From Sinomicrobium oceani (GTDB taxonomy: Bacteria; Bacteroidota; Bacteroidia; Flavobacteriales; Flavobacteriaceae), in assembly GCF_900119185.1 (NCBI RefSeq), contig NZ_FPJE01000010.1, positions 124,001-188,000 of the forward strand: a stretch of DNA of 64,000 nt. Direction: 5' to 3'. This document shows positions 27,119-36,576 of this stretch, one piece after another (position 1 is the stretch's first letter; each line of letters begins with the position of its first letter). The position numbers and the translations under genes were made by a program. The notes beneath the pieces were generated by a model that was given only the letters and a program-made list of their open reading frames with translations, ran no database searches and had not been told where the DNA came from.

Positions 27119-29578
27119 ATGAAACTATCGTACATCGCATTACTTTTTACCTTGTATTCCGGAATAGCCTTTGCACAGGCACAATCCCCGGAAAACCTCA
27201 TGAAGCTCTGGTATGACCGCCCGGCTTCCGACTGGAATGAGGCCCTGCCCCTGGGCAACGGGAGGTTGGGGGCAATGGTGTTTGGCGATCCAGCCATAGA
27301 ACGCCTGCAACTCAATGAAGAAACCATTTGGGCCGGGTCTCCGAATAACAATGCCAACCCGGATGCGCTGAAAGCCCTGCCGGAAGTAAGAAAACTTATT
27401 TTCGAGGGGAAATACAAAGAAGCCGACGCCCTGGTGAATAAGGAAATGATGTCGAAGACCAATAACGGGATGCCCTACCAGACTTTCGGAAGCCTGTATA
27501 TTTCCTTTCCCGGACATGCCCGCTACAGCGATTATTACCGGGACCTGGACATCGCCAATGCCACGGCAAGCGTAACGTATAAAACAGGCGGCATCACCTA
27601 TACCAGGGAAATCATTACGGCTTTCGGCGCCGATGTTGTGGCTGTTAAGCTCTCTGCCGACCGACTGGGGAGTATCACCTGCAATATCACCATGAACAGT
27701 CCGTTCGACCATACCGATCCCTATACCGAAGATGAGCAGTTGATGCTTTCGGGGGTGAGCAGCACCGTAGAAGGCCAGAAAGGAAGGGTAAAGTTTATGG
27801 GGAGGGTAGCCGCCCGTCATCAGGGGGGGACACTCACCGTACAAAACGGTATCATGAGTATCGATAAGGCAGATGAAGTGACCCTGTATGTATCCATAGC
27901 CACGAACTTCACGGATTACAAAACACTGTCCGAAGACCAGGAGCAGAAGAGCGGGGAAATCCTTCGGAAGGCGCTGCATAAGGAATTCGAAGACATTCGT
28001 TTTGCACATACGGCGTATTACCGCAGGTTTATGGACAGGATGTCTCTTGATCTCGGGATTACCGATGCCGCAAAATTACCGACCGACCAGCGGATAAAAA
28101 ACTTTTCCGGAGTATCCGATCCGCAGCTGGCGGCCCTGTATTTTCAGTTTGGCCGGTATTTGCTGATATCCAGTTCGCAGCCCGGCGGACAACCCGCCAA
28201 TTTACAGGGGATATGGAACGATATGCTCTTTCCGCCGTGGGAGAGCAAATACACCGTAAATATCAATGCCGAGATGAACTACTGGCCGGCAGAGTCCACC
28301 AATCTTACCGAGATGCACGAACCCTTCGTGCAGATGGCCAAAGAAGTCAGCGAGAGCGGCAGGGAAACGGCCAGGGTCATGTACGATGCCGACGGCTGGG
28401 TATTGCACCACAATACCGATATATGGCGTTTTACCGGTGCTATAGATATGGCTGCATCGGGCATGTGGCCTGCCGGTGGGGCCTGGTTTTGCCAGGATTT
28501 ATGGGACCGTTACCTCTTTACCGGCGACAGGGAGTACCTGGAGGAAATCTATCCTGTCATGAAGGGAGCAGCCCGTTTCTTTCTGGATTATATGGTCCCT
28601 CATCCGGAATACGGATGGCTGGTGGTCGTGCCGTCGGTATCCCCGGAAAACACCCATGCTGCCGAAGGCGGAAAAGCCTCCGTGGCAGCAGGAACCACGA
28701 TGGATAACCAACTGGTATTCGATCTGTTTACGCATCTGGGCGAAGCGGCAACGGCCTTAAACCGGGATAAAGATCTCGTAAAGGAAGTCACTGCGGCCAG
28801 AGCCCGGCTTGCTCCCATGCATATCGGGAAACACGGGCAGTTGCAGGAATGGCTGCACGATTGGGACGATCCCGAAGATAAGCACCGGCATGTATCGCAC
28901 CTGTACGGCCTGTTTCCCGGCAACCAGATTTCCCCGTTCCGTACCCCGGAACTGTTCGATGCCGCAAAAACATCCCTGAAACTCCGGGGAGACAAGTCCA
29001 CCGGGTGGTCTATGGGGTGGAAGGTATGCCTTTGGGCCAGGTTGCTCGACGGCGATCACGCCTATAAATTATTACAGGACCAGCTCAGCCTGGTAGTCCC
29101 CGGAAAAAAAGGCGGCGGAACATACGCCAATATGCTCGATGCCCATCCGCCGTTCCAGATCGACGGTAATTTCGGCTGTATCGCAGGGATTGCCGAAATG
29201 CTGGTACAAAGCCAGGAAGGCGCGGTTCACCTGCTTCCGGCATTGCCTTCGGCATGGAAAGACGGTGAAGTGAAAGGCCTGGTAACCCGCGGCGGGTTTA
29301 TACTCGATATGACCTGGAAAAACGGTAGCCTCCACAAAGCTATCATAACCTCCAAAAACGGGGGTAACCTGAGGCTGCGTTCCGAAACCGGATTAAAAGG
29401 AGAACGCCTGAAAAAAGCAAAAGGCACAAACCCCAACCCGTTTTTCACCGTTCCCGACATCGCCGAACCCATCATCGCCGATAAATCCGGGCTGAATACA
29501 ATAAAACTGCCCCGGTATAAAGAATACGATCTGCAGACTGTAGCCGGGAGAACTTATACGGTATATGGGGGGCGGTAG
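27119..29578 (+). CDS. GH95 alpha-L-fucosidase / alpha-L-galactosidase
   Basis: An inverting glycosidase of family GH95 that removes terminal alpha-L-fucose or alpha-L-galactose; both sugars occur in complex pectins. The signal peptide ends GIAFAQAQ. The N-terminal beta-sandwich starts [16 protein letters not shown], followed by the (alpha/alpha)6 barrel. The catalytic set is visible: the Asn pair N381/N383 in [10 protein letters not shown], Glu510 in SPENTH and Asp682 in DGNFG, matching the arrangement of the bifidobacterial enzyme. Length 819 aa is usual. The choice between fucose and L-galactose cannot be made from the sequence; related Bacteroides RG-II enzymes are L-galactosidases. It is preceded by heptamer repeats and followed by a 141-base gap with another repeat tract. 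Confidence 0.93.
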   Translation: MKLSYIALLFTLYSGIAFAQAQSPENLMKLWYDRPASDWNEALPLGNGRLGAMVFGDPAIERLQLNEETIWAGSPNNNANPDALKALPEVRKLIFEGKYKEADALVNKEMMSKTNNGMPYQTFGSLYISFPGHARYSDYYRDLDIANATASVTYKTGGITYTREIITAFGADVVAVKLSADRLGSITCNITMNSPFDHTDPYTEDEQLMLSGVSSTVEGQKGRVKFMGRVAARHQGGTLTVQNGIMSIDKADEVTLYVSIATNFTDYKTLSEDQEQKSGEILRKALHKEFEDIRFAHTAYYRRFMDRMSLDLGITDAAKLPTDQRIKNFSGVSDPQLAALYFQFGRYLLISSSQPGGQPANLQGIWNDMLFPPWESKYTVNINAEMNYWPAESTNLTEMHEPFVQMAKEVSESGRETARVMYDADGWVLHHNTDIWRFTGAIDMAASGMWPAGGAWFCQDLWDRYLFTGDREYLEEIYPVMKGAARFFLDYMVPHPEYGWLVVVPSVSPENTHAAEGGKASVAAGTTMDNQLVFDLFTHLGEAATALNRDKDLVKEVTAARARLAPMHIGKHGQLQEWLHDWDDPEDKHRHVSHLYGLFPGNQISPFRTPELFDAAKTSLKLRGDKSTGWSMGWKVCLWARLLDGDHAYKLLQDQLSLVVPGKKGGGTYANMLDAHPPFQIDGNFGCIAGIAEMLVQSQEGAVHLLPALPSAWKDGEVKGLVTRGGFILDMTWKNGSLHKAIITSKNGGNLRLRSETGLKGERLKKAKGTNPNPFFTVPDIAEPIIADKSGLNTIKLPRYKEYDLQTVAGRTYTVYGGR

Positions 29579-29642
29579 TTTTTAGTTCGTAGTTGGCGGT
29601 TGATCGGTTTTTGTAATCAGCCCCTCGGCTCCGCTGAGAGAT

Positions 29643-29695
29643 AAACTGCAACCTGCAACATGAAACCTGTAACATGAAACCTGTAACCTGCAACC
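29643..29695 (+). repeat. AACCTGY heptamer tandem repeat, 7 units
   Basis: Consecutive 7-base units AAACTGC, AACCTGC, AACATGA, AACCTGT, AACATGA, AACCTGT and AACCTGC, then AACC. They end 25 bases before the ATG of the next CDS. The same unit occurs in other leaders of this locus, always in the sense direction. Confidence 0.85.
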
Positions 29696-29719
29696 AATAA
29701 CCCGTAACAAAACAAAATA

Positions 29720-31270
29720 ATGAAACCCGATCTCAAATATCTTTTTATCCCCGTTATCGCTATCGCAATGAGTTGCGGTACGGATCGTAAGGTCCGGGAG
29801 CCTGCGGTTCTGGAGGCGGACGATTTTGCGCATTATGCGGCGTATTTCAACCGTATGGAAGACGAGAACATCCGTCAGGCCATACCCAATGACAGCGCCT
29901 GGACGTGGATGAAAGCCAATATACCCCTGTTCGAATGTCCGCAGGACAATTTCGAGGAAATGTATTACTACCGCTGGTGGAGTGTCCGGAAACATATAAA
30001 ACAAACCCCGCAGGGATATGGTATTACGGAGTTTCTTGTAGAACGCTCCTATGCCGATAAGTACAACCTGATAAGCTGTGCCCTTGGCCACCATATCCGT
30101 GAATTCCGCTGGCTGCACCACCCGGAATATATCGAACAGGACGTACAGGTATGGTATCGCGGTAATGACGGGGGCCGCATGAAGAAATTACGTTCTTTCA
30201 GCAGCTGGACGGCAGCTGCGCTGTACGACAGGTACCTGGTGAACGGCGATAAGGATTTCATTATCGGCATGCTGCCCGACCTGGTCGACGAATACCGGGC
30301 CTGGGAAGGGGACAGGCAACGGAAAGACGGGCTTTTCTGGCAGAACGATGTCAAGGACGGTATGGAAGAATCGCTGAGTGGCGGGCGGCACGAACGCAAT
30401 GTACGGCCTACCATAAACAGTTATATGTATGGCAATGCACGGGCTATTGCCCAAATAGCCCGGATAAAGGGCGACTCCTTACTGGCACAACAGTTCGATG
30501 ATAAGGCAGAAACCCTTCGGCAGTTGATCCAGAAAAAACTGTGGAACGCTTCCGATCGTTTTTTCGAAACCTATACACAGGCAGACAGTTCTGCCAATGT
30601 CAGGGAAGCCATAGGATTTATTCCCTGGTATTTTAACCTCCCGGAACAAGGCAGGGGCTTTGAAGAAGCCTGGCAACAGGTAAAGGAAGAAGAAGGATTT
30701 CTGGCCCCGTTCGGTCTGACTACTGCCGAGCGGCGAAGTCCCCGCTTTCGCACGCATGGTTCCGGAACCTGCGAATGGGACGGGGCCGTATGGCCCTTTG
30801 CTACGGCACAGACCCTCACGGCTATGGCCAATGTCCTCAACGGGTATGAGCAGGGCTATATAGATAAGGAAGACTATTTTAAACATATAAACCTGTATGT
30901 GGAAAGCCAGTATTACCGGGGCAGGCCGTATATCGGGGAATATCTCGACGAAACCACCGGCTACTGGCTGATGGGCGACCGGGAACGAAGCCGGTATTAC
31001 AACCATTCCACCTTCAACGACCTGCTCATCAACGGCCTTGTCGGGCTCCGTCCCCGGGCAGATGATACCATAGAGGTAAACCCGCTTATCCCGGAAGGTA
31101 CCTGGGACTGGTTTTGCCTGGACAATATCCCTTATCACGGGGATATCATCACGGTGCTTTGGGACAAGACCGGTGAAAAATATCACAGGGGAAAAGGACT
31201 GCGCATATATCGCAACGGAAAAGAAGTGGGCCACACCACAAGATTGGAAAAGGTGATAGCCCGGCCCTGA
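29720..31270 (+). CDS. Clan-G-like (alpha/alpha)6 glycosidase lipoprotein
   Basis: Lipidated at Cys19 (IAMSC-GTDRK). The rest is an (alpha/alpha)6-barrel protein of the MGH1-like / GH63-GH37 type, with FRWLHHPEYIEQDVQVWYRG, KDGLFWQNDVKDGMEESLSG (Asp and Glu candidates) and CEWDGAVWPFATAQT. The ending NGLVGLRPRADDTIEVNPL is the family's C-terminal sandwich. Related domains in Bacteroides RG-II systems (GH142) are beta-L-arabinofuranosidases, but the family here is not certain. It lies between the GH95 and the second GH78 gene, consistent with a role in trimming a side chain. Length 516 aa fits one catalytic domain. Confidence 0.72.
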   Translation: MKPDLKYLFIPVIAIAMSCGTDRKVREPAVLEADDFAHYAAYFNRMEDENIRQAIPNDSAWTWMKANIPLFECPQDNFEEMYYYRWWSVRKHIKQTPQGYGITEFLVERSYADKYNLISCALGHHIREFRWLHHPEYIEQDVQVWYRGNDGGRMKKLRSFSSWTAAALYDRYLVNGDKDFIIGMLPDLVDEYRAWEGDRQRKDGLFWQNDVKDGMEESLSGGRHERNVRPTINSYMYGNARAIAQIARIKGDSLLAQQFDDKAETLRQLIQKKLWNASDRFFETYTQADSSANVREAIGFIPWYFNLPEQGRGFEEAWQQVKEEEGFLAPFGLTTAERRSPRFRTHGSGTCEWDGAVWPFATAQTLTAMANVLNGYEQGYIDKEDYFKHINLYVESQYYRGRPYIGEYLDETTGYWLMGDRERSRYYNHSTFNDLLINGLVGLRPRADDTIEVNPLIPEGTWDWFCLDNIPYHGDIITVLWDKTGEKYHRGKGLRIYRNGKEVGHTTRLEKVIARP

Positions 31271-31308
31271 GAAGAGAATACAGGAATACCCATTAAAAAC
31301 AATAGACT

Positions 31309-34074
31309 ATGCTTATCCGTACCCTTTGCCTGGTAGTTTACTTTATAGGTTTGACCGCAATTTGTGCAACCACGGAAGACCCCGGAACAGAAATTACCGG
31401 TCTTCGTTGCGAAATGCTTACCGATCCGCTGGGGATCGATGTGGTGCATCCCAGGCTGAGCTGGCGCCTCAAACCCGGCGTACCCGGTGCCCGCCGCATG
31501 GCGTACCGGATCATGGTGGCATCGACCCGTGAAAAGCTGGACCGTGACGAAGCGGACCTGTGGGACAGTGGCAGGACAGAAGACCGGGGAACATCGTGGT
31601 ATATTACCTACGGGGGTAGCCCCCTGCAAAGCAAGCAGCAAGCCTGGTGGAAGGTAAAAGTCTGGACGGCAGAAGGAGAAAGTTCCTGGAGCGATGCAGG
31701 GTACTGGAGTATGGGGATACTGAATTATGCCGAATGGAAATCTACCCGCTGGATAGGTATGGATAAGGCGTTTCCGTGGGACAGTATCAGCCAGTTCTCC
31801 CGGTTGTCCGCACGCTATCTCCGCAAGGAAATAGCACTGAAGAAAAAGGTAAAGCAGGCCCGGGCATACATCATGGGCCTGGGCATGTACGAGCTTTACA
31901 TCAACGGGAAGAGGATCGGGGACCAGGTACTGGCGCCCGTACCCACCGATTATACCAAAAACGTAAAGTACAATGTATATGATGTTACTGCCGCCTTACA
32001 GCCGGGAACCAATGCCCTGGGCACCATACTCGGCAACGGCAGGTATTTTACCATGCGGCAGGATTACAAGCCCTATAAGATCAAGACTTTCGGTTTTCCG
32101 AAAATGGCCATGCAACTGGATATCGAGTATACCGATGGTACCCATGAGATCATTAAGACCGACGAAAGCTGGAAACTGACGGCCGATGGCCCCGTTCGTA
32201 CCAATAACGAATATGACGGGGAAGAATACGATGCCCGGAAAGAAATGCCGGGATGGAACCGTCCCGGGTATGACGACAGCCATTGGCTGCACGCCTCTTA
32301 TGTACAGGAGCCGGGCGGATTTTACGAAGCACAGATGACCCCGGGTATGCGGGTTATGGAAGAAATAAGCCCGGTGTCGGTAAAGGCACGTGGCAAGGGG
32401 AAGTATATCCTCGATATGGGGCAGAATATGGTAGGCTGGTTGCAAATCAGGGTCAGCGGAAATACCGGAGACCGGGTTACCCTGCGTTTTTCCGAATCCC
32501 TGACGGAAGAAGGGGAGCTCTATACCGAAAACCTGCGCGATGCCCGGGTTACCGATGTGTACACCCTCAAAGGGAACGGAGAAGAAACATGGCATCCCAC
32601 TTTTGTATATCACGGTTTTCGCTATGTGGAAGTAACCGGCTTCCCCGGAAAGCCTGCTTTGGAGAACTTCCGCGGGCAGGTCGTATATGACAAGATGGAA
32701 ACTACCGGAACCTTTGAGAGTTCCGATACCACCCTGAACAGTATTTTCAAAAATGCCTATTGGGGGATACGGGGCAACTATAAGGGAATGCCGGTCGATT
32801 GTCCGCAACGTAACGAAAGACAACCCTGGCTGGGCGACCGGGCCACCGGGGCCTACGGGGAAAGTTTTGTTTTTGGCAATGCAACGCTCTATGCCAAATG
32901 GCTCGATGATATCCGTAACGCACAGACCCCCGATGGCGGCATTCCGGATGTGGCCCCGGCTTTCTGGCGATATTACGGGGATAACGTAACCTGGCCCGCA
33001 ACCTATTTTACCGTGGCCGACATGTTGTATTCCCGTTATGCGGATTACAGGAGTATAAAAGAGCATTATCCCTTTATGAAAAAGTGGATGCGGTATATGG
33101 AAGCCAATTACCTCCGGGAGGGCCTTATGACCAAAGATAAATACGGCGACTGGTGTGTCCCTCCCGAATCCCTCGAACTCATCCATGCCCGGGACCCCGC
33201 CCGGAAGACCAACGGCACATTGATCGCCACGGCCTATTATGTGCACCTCCTTCAGCTGATGACAAAGTTTGCCGGTATTATCGGGGCTCCCGATGAAGAT
33301 GTCAGGCATTACCGGGACAGGATAACGGAAATGACCGAAGCTTTTCAACAACGTTACTTCAATACCGACCGGCAGTATTACGACAACAATACGGTGACGG
33401 CCAACCTGCTGCCTCTGGCTTTCGGCATGGTACCCGATAACCGGAGCGCACAGGTGTTCGATCATATAGTCCGTACCATAGAACAAACAAACAACGGCCA
33501 TATCAGTACCGGGGTTATCGGTACCCAGTTCCTTATGCGTACCCTTACGGCATACGGAAGGGCAGACCTGGCCTACAGGCTGGCGTCTACCACCACCTAC
33601 CCGGGCTGGGGATATATGGTGGCCAACGGGGCTACCACGATCTGGGAATTGTGGAACGGCAATACGGCAGACCCCAAAATGAATTCCCAAAACCATGTGA
33701 TGCTGCTGGGCGACCTGCTCATCTGGTATTACGAAGACCTCGCCGGGATAAAAACAGACCCGTCCCATCCCGGATTCGGAAAAATAATCATGAACCCCTC
33801 TTTCGGCTGCGGCCTCGATAAGGTGTCGGCGACGTACCGTTCTGTTCGCGGCCCTGTGGTAAGTAACTGGAGCAGAAAGCGGGGAAAACTGCAGTGGGAT
33901 ATCACGATCCCTCCCGATGCCGATGCGGAGATCTATCTTCCCGCGGGGAGTCCCGACAAGGTGAGGGTAGACGGTAAAAAACTCCATACTACCGGGATGG
34001 TATACGAAAGCAAAGGAGAAAAAATCATCGTAAAGCTGGCTTCCGGGACATATAACATCCGCACGACGTATTAA
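31309..34074 (+). CDS. GH78 alpha-L-rhamnosidase, exported
   Basis: Second GH78 of the locus. The signal peptide (MLIRTLCLVVYFIGLTAICA) carries Cys19, but Ile at -1 argues against lipidation. Domains run in order: N-terminal fibronectin-like (HPRLSWRLKPG), beta-sandwich (IMGLGMYELYINGKRIGDQV), the (alpha/alpha)6 catalytic barrel and a C-terminal sandwich. The active site is canonical: Asp497 and Glu503 in DCPQRNER, and Asp510 in WLGD. It therefore differs from the first GH78 (which has Glu in place of the last Asp), suggesting the two cleave different rhamnosidic bonds. The gap to the upstream gene is 38 bases. Confidence 0.94.
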   Translation: MLIRTLCLVVYFIGLTAICATTEDPGTEITGLRCEMLTDPLGIDVVHPRLSWRLKPGVPGARRMAYRIMVASTREKLDRDEADLWDSGRTEDRGTSWYITYGGSPLQSKQQAWWKVKVWTAEGESSWSDAGYWSMGILNYAEWKSTRWIGMDKAFPWDSISQFSRLSARYLRKEIALKKKVKQARAYIMGLGMYELYINGKRIGDQVLAPVPTDYTKNVKYNVYDVTAALQPGTNALGTILGNGRYFTMRQDYKPYKIKTFGFPKMAMQLDIEYTDGTHEIIKTDESWKLTADGPVRTNNEYDGEEYDARKEMPGWNRPGYDDSHWLHASYVQEPGGFYEAQMTPGMRVMEEISPVSVKARGKGKYILDMGQNMVGWLQIRVSGNTGDRVTLRFSESLTEEGELYTENLRDARVTDVYTLKGNGEETWHPTFVYHGFRYVEVTGFPGKPALENFRGQVVYDKMETTGTFESSDTTLNSIFKNAYWGIRGNYKGMPVDCPQRNERQPWLGDRATGAYGESFVFGNATLYAKWLDDIRNAQTPDGGIPDVAPAFWRYYGDNVTWPATYFTVADMLYSRYADYRSIKEHYPFMKKWMRYMEANYLREGLMTKDKYGDWCVPPESLELIHARDPARKTNGTLIATAYYVHLLQLMTKFAGIIGAPDEDVRHYRDRITEMTEAFQQRYFNTDRQYYDNNTVTANLLPLAFGMVPDNRSAQVFDHIVRTIEQTNNGHISTGVIGTQFLMRTLTAYGRADLAYRLASTTTYPGWGYMVANGATTIWELWNGNTADPKMNSQNHVMLLGDLLIWYYEDLAGIKTDPSHPGFGKIIMNPSFGCGLDKVSATYRSVRGPVVSNWSRKRGKLQWDITIPPDADAEIYLPAGSPDKVRVDGKKLHTTGMVYESKGEKIIVKLASGTYNIRTTY

Positions 34075-34169
34075 AAGGTCAAAGTCGGGACAGTGCAGGA
34101 TACCTCCTATAAATGTATTATTTACATTAGCAGCCACAGACCGTATTCAGGGGTTCGCGATGCCCCTGG

Positions 34170-34217
34170 GGTGATTGGGTGTTCCGACCTCTGGTCGGAA
34201 TGTATCGGAGCCACCGG
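34170..34217. repeat. Nested-hairpin intergenic repeat, copy 2
   Basis: The core stem TTCCGACC-tct-GGTCGGAA is flanked by a partly paired outer arm (GGTG...CACC). It is the reverse complement, with several substitutions, of 2,481-2,526. It sits 45 bases before the ATG of the sialidase-like gene and 96 bases after the rhamnosidase stop. Confidence 0.7.
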
Positions 34218-34262
34218 CCTGACCGTAACGAAGAACAACAAACCAATAAACTGATAAACCAA

Positions 34263-35384
34263 ATGAAGACCTTACGTGTAGCGGTACTCCTCAGTGTTAC
34301 GTTAATGCTTTACCATTGTAAGACGGAAAAGAAAACATCTCCGGAAAACGAAACCTGGAAAAAGGGGATCGTCACCGATGAATTTATTTACGAAGAAGCA
34401 CCATATCCTTCCTGCCATGCGGCCACCATAGCAGAAACACCGGACGGATTGGTGGCGGCGTGGTTCGGCGGAACCAAAGAACGTAATCCGGATGTGGGAA
34501 TATGGGTCAGCCGCCACGAAGGCGGAAGCTGGAGCACTCCCGTTGAGGTGGCCAATGGGGTTATTAACGATACCCTGCGATATCCGTCCTGGAACCCGGT
34601 GTTGTACCAGGTTCCGGATGGCGACCTGATATTGTTCTACAAAATAGGCCCGAAACCATCGGAATGGTGGGGCCTGAAAATGACCTCTTCCGACGGCGGA
34701 AAAACCTGGTCCGATCCGGAAGAACTTCCCGAAGGCTATATAGGCCCGGTAAAAAACAAACCTGTCCTGGCAGACGATGGTAATCTCGTTTGCCCTACCA
34801 GTGTGGAAGGCAACGGATGGCGGGTATATATGGAGGTCACTCCCGATTTCGGAAAGACCTGGCACAAAACCGATACCATTCCCCGCGGGCCGGAGACTAT
34901 CAATGCCATCCAGCCCAGCATACTCAAACACGGCAACGGCAAAATGCAGATCATCTGCCGTACCCGGAACAGGGCGCTGGCCACTTCGTGGTCGGAGGAT
35001 AATGGCGAAACCTGGTCGGCATGGGACCTGCTCGATCTGCCCAACAACAATTCCGGTACCGATGCCGTAACCCTGCAGGACGGCAGGCACCTGCTGGTAT
35101 ATAACCACGTGCTGCCACCGGACGGAAAAGTCAAAGGGCCCAGAACCCCGCTCCATGTATCCCTTTCCGATGATGGTATCCACTGGGAAGCCTCACTGAT
35201 CCTCGAAGACTCGGAGATCAGTCAGTATTCCTATCCTTCCGTAATCCAGGGAGCAGACGGAATGATCCATATCGTGTACACCTGGAGACGGGAAAAGATA
35301 AAATACGTAAAGGTAGACCCGGAGAACATGGTGTCTTATCCTATAAAAGACGGTAAATGGCCCGGGGCTTCGGTACACCGGTAG
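34263..35384 (+). CDS. Asp-box (sialidase-like) propeller lipoprotein
   Basis: The ATG at 34,263 is chosen because it begins a good lipoprotein signal (MKTLRVAVLLSVTLMLYHC); the frame stays open upstream, but those codons lie in the hairpin repeat. The mature protein is a six-bladed BNR propeller with several Asp boxes: SSDGGKTW, TPDFGKTW, SEDNGETW and LSDDGIHW. The N-terminal CHAATIAETPDGLVAAWFGG and later RYPSWNPVLYQ and SYPSVIQGADG are family hallmarks. Although similar to exo-sialidases, sialic acid is not expected in this locus; related enzymes act on ulosonic acids or uronic acid-containing sugars. The function is therefore open: glycosidase or glycan-binding. The surrounding PUL suggests a pectin side-chain substrate. 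Confidence 0.8.
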   Translation: MKTLRVAVLLSVTLMLYHCKTEKKTSPENETWKKGIVTDEFIYEEAPYPSCHAATIAETPDGLVAAWFGGTKERNPDVGIWVSRHEGGSWSTPVEVANGVINDTLRYPSWNPVLYQVPDGDLILFYKIGPKPSEWWGLKMTSSDGGKTWSDPEELPEGYIGPVKNKPVLADDGNLVCPTSVEGNGWRVYMEVTPDFGKTWHKTDTIPRGPETINAIQPSILKHGNGKMQIICRTRNRALATSWSEDNGETWSAWDLLDLPNNNSGTDAVTLQDGRHLLVYNHVLPPDGKVKGPRTPLHVSLSDDGIHWEASLILEDSEISQYSYPSVIQGADGMIHIVYTWRREKIKYVKVDPENMVSYPIKDGKWPGASVHR

Positions 35385-35438
35385 TGGAGGGGTTAATGAG
35401 TTATTAAGTTATTAAGGTATAGAAATACTGATTTTTAC

Positions 35439-35464
35439 ACCCTGCAACCTCTAACCAGTAACCC
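35439..35464 (+). repeat. Degenerate heptamer tract
   Basis: Three to four degenerate copies of the AACCTGY unit (ACCCTGC, AACCTCT, AACCAGT, then AACC). They lie about 30 bases before the start of the Tat-exported CDS, in sense orientation. Confidence 0.65.
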
Positions 35465-35495
35465 GAATCCCATAATAACCAAAACATACCATACA

Positions 35496-36419
35496 ATGAA
35501 AAACCGACATACAAAGCATCACCGCAGGGACTTCCTGAAAAACATCTCCCTGGCTGCAACGGGAATAGTAGTAGCCGGGGCGTATGCCGATCCGTTACAG
35601 GCCCTTACATTAAACACGGCAAAGCAGCGCTATAAAATAGCCGTTTGCGACTGGATGATACTCAAAAGGCAAAAACTAAGTGCTTTTTCACTCGCAGAAG
35701 ACCTACATGCCGATGGTATAGAGCTGGATATGGGCGGTCTGGGATCGAGAGAAACTTTCGATAGTAAATTGTCCGACCCGGAAGAGGTAAAAAAGTTCCT
35801 GGAAGCATCGCGGAGCACCGGGGTGGGCATCAGTTCCATAGCCATGTCCGGATTTTATGCCCAGTCCTTTGCAGAACGGCCTACCGTAGACCGTATGGTA
35901 CAGGATACCGCAGACACCATGAAAGCCATGAATGTCAAGGTAGCCTTTTTGCCGCTGGGGGTACAGGGAGATATGGTAAAGCACCCGGAATTGCGCCCCA
36001 AAATTATAGAACGGCTCCGGCAGGCTGCAGCAAAAGTAAAAAAGGCAGGAGGGGTAATTGCCGTGGAGACGTCTTTTGATGCCGCCGAAGAAAAGAAATT
36101 CCTGGAAGAAGTGGGATCGCGGCATATAAAGAGCTCTTTCAACTTTGCCAATGCCGTGGCGCATGGCAAGGATATCAGTGAGGAATTGCAGGTGCTCGGT
36201 AAAAAACACATTGCCCAGATACACTGCTCCAATACCGATGGAGTGTGGTTGGAAAATGACAGGCAGATCGATATGCCCGCCGTAAAAAGAACACTGGACC
36301 TTATGAACTGGAAGGGGTGGCTTATCGTAGAAAGGTCGAGAGATGTAAACAGGGTAAGGGACGTAAAAGCCAATTACGGGGCCAATGTAGCCTATCTGAA
36401 ATCGGTGTTTACGGGGTGA
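35496..36419 (+). CDS. Tat-exported sugar isomerase/epimerase-like TIM barrel
   Basis: The N-terminus carries HHRRDFLKNISLAATG, a twin-arginine export signal, so the folded protein is sent to the periplasm. The rest matches the xylose isomerase-like TIM barrel superfamily: GIELDMGGLGSRETFD, SIAMSGFYAQSF, VAFLPLGVQGD, GGVIAVETSFDA and IAQIHCSNTDG. Metal-binding acids would be Glu in VIAVETS and His in QIHCSNT. These exported proteins are frequent in Bacteroidota PULs and are suspected to act on sugars or uronate derivatives, but no reaction is established for most. At 307 aa the length is typical. It lies between a sialidase-like and a uronidase-like gene. Confidence 0.8.
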   Translation: MKNRHTKHHRRDFLKNISLAATGIVVAGAYADPLQALTLNTAKQRYKIAVCDWMILKRQKLSAFSLAEDLHADGIELDMGGLGSRETFDSKLSDPEEVKKFLEASRSTGVGISSIAMSGFYAQSFAERPTVDRMVQDTADTMKAMNVKVAFLPLGVQGDMVKHPELRPKIIERLRQAAAKVKKAGGVIAVETSFDAAEEKKFLEEVGSRHIKSSFNFANAVAHGKDISEELQVLGKKHIAQIHCSNTDGVWLENDRQIDMPAVKRTLDLMNWKGWLIVERSRDVNRVRDVKANYGANVAYLKSVFTG

Positions 36420-36520
36420 GATGGTCAATGGGGTATTTAGTTCATTAGTTCGTAGTTGATAGTTCGTAGTGGGGTAGTTCATAAGTTATTTGGCTAATAA
36501 GTTATTGAGTTTTACAGCTG

Positions 36521-36560
36521 CGACCTGTAACCTGTAATTTGAAACCTTGCAACCTGTAAC
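36521..36560 (+). repeat. AACCTGT heptamer tract
   Basis: Units CGACCTGT, AACCTGT, AATTTGA, AACCTTGC and AACCTGT, then AAC. The tract ends 16 bases before the ATG at 36,577. A GTTCGTAGT motif lies about 70 bases upstream (36,449), as in other copies. Confidence 0.75.
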
Positions 36561-36576
36561 AAAAAAACAAATCAAA

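Noticed and set aside
31996-34137. Long antisense open frame (713 codons) opposite the second rhamnosidase gene
   Set aside because: It lies fully inside a well-supported GH78 gene, has no recognisable domain, and such long antisense frames recur opposite most genes of the pectin locus because of codon bias.
34263-35384. True sialidase releasing sialic acid
   Set aside because: Asp boxes show the propeller fold only; nothing else in the pectin locus handles sialic acid.
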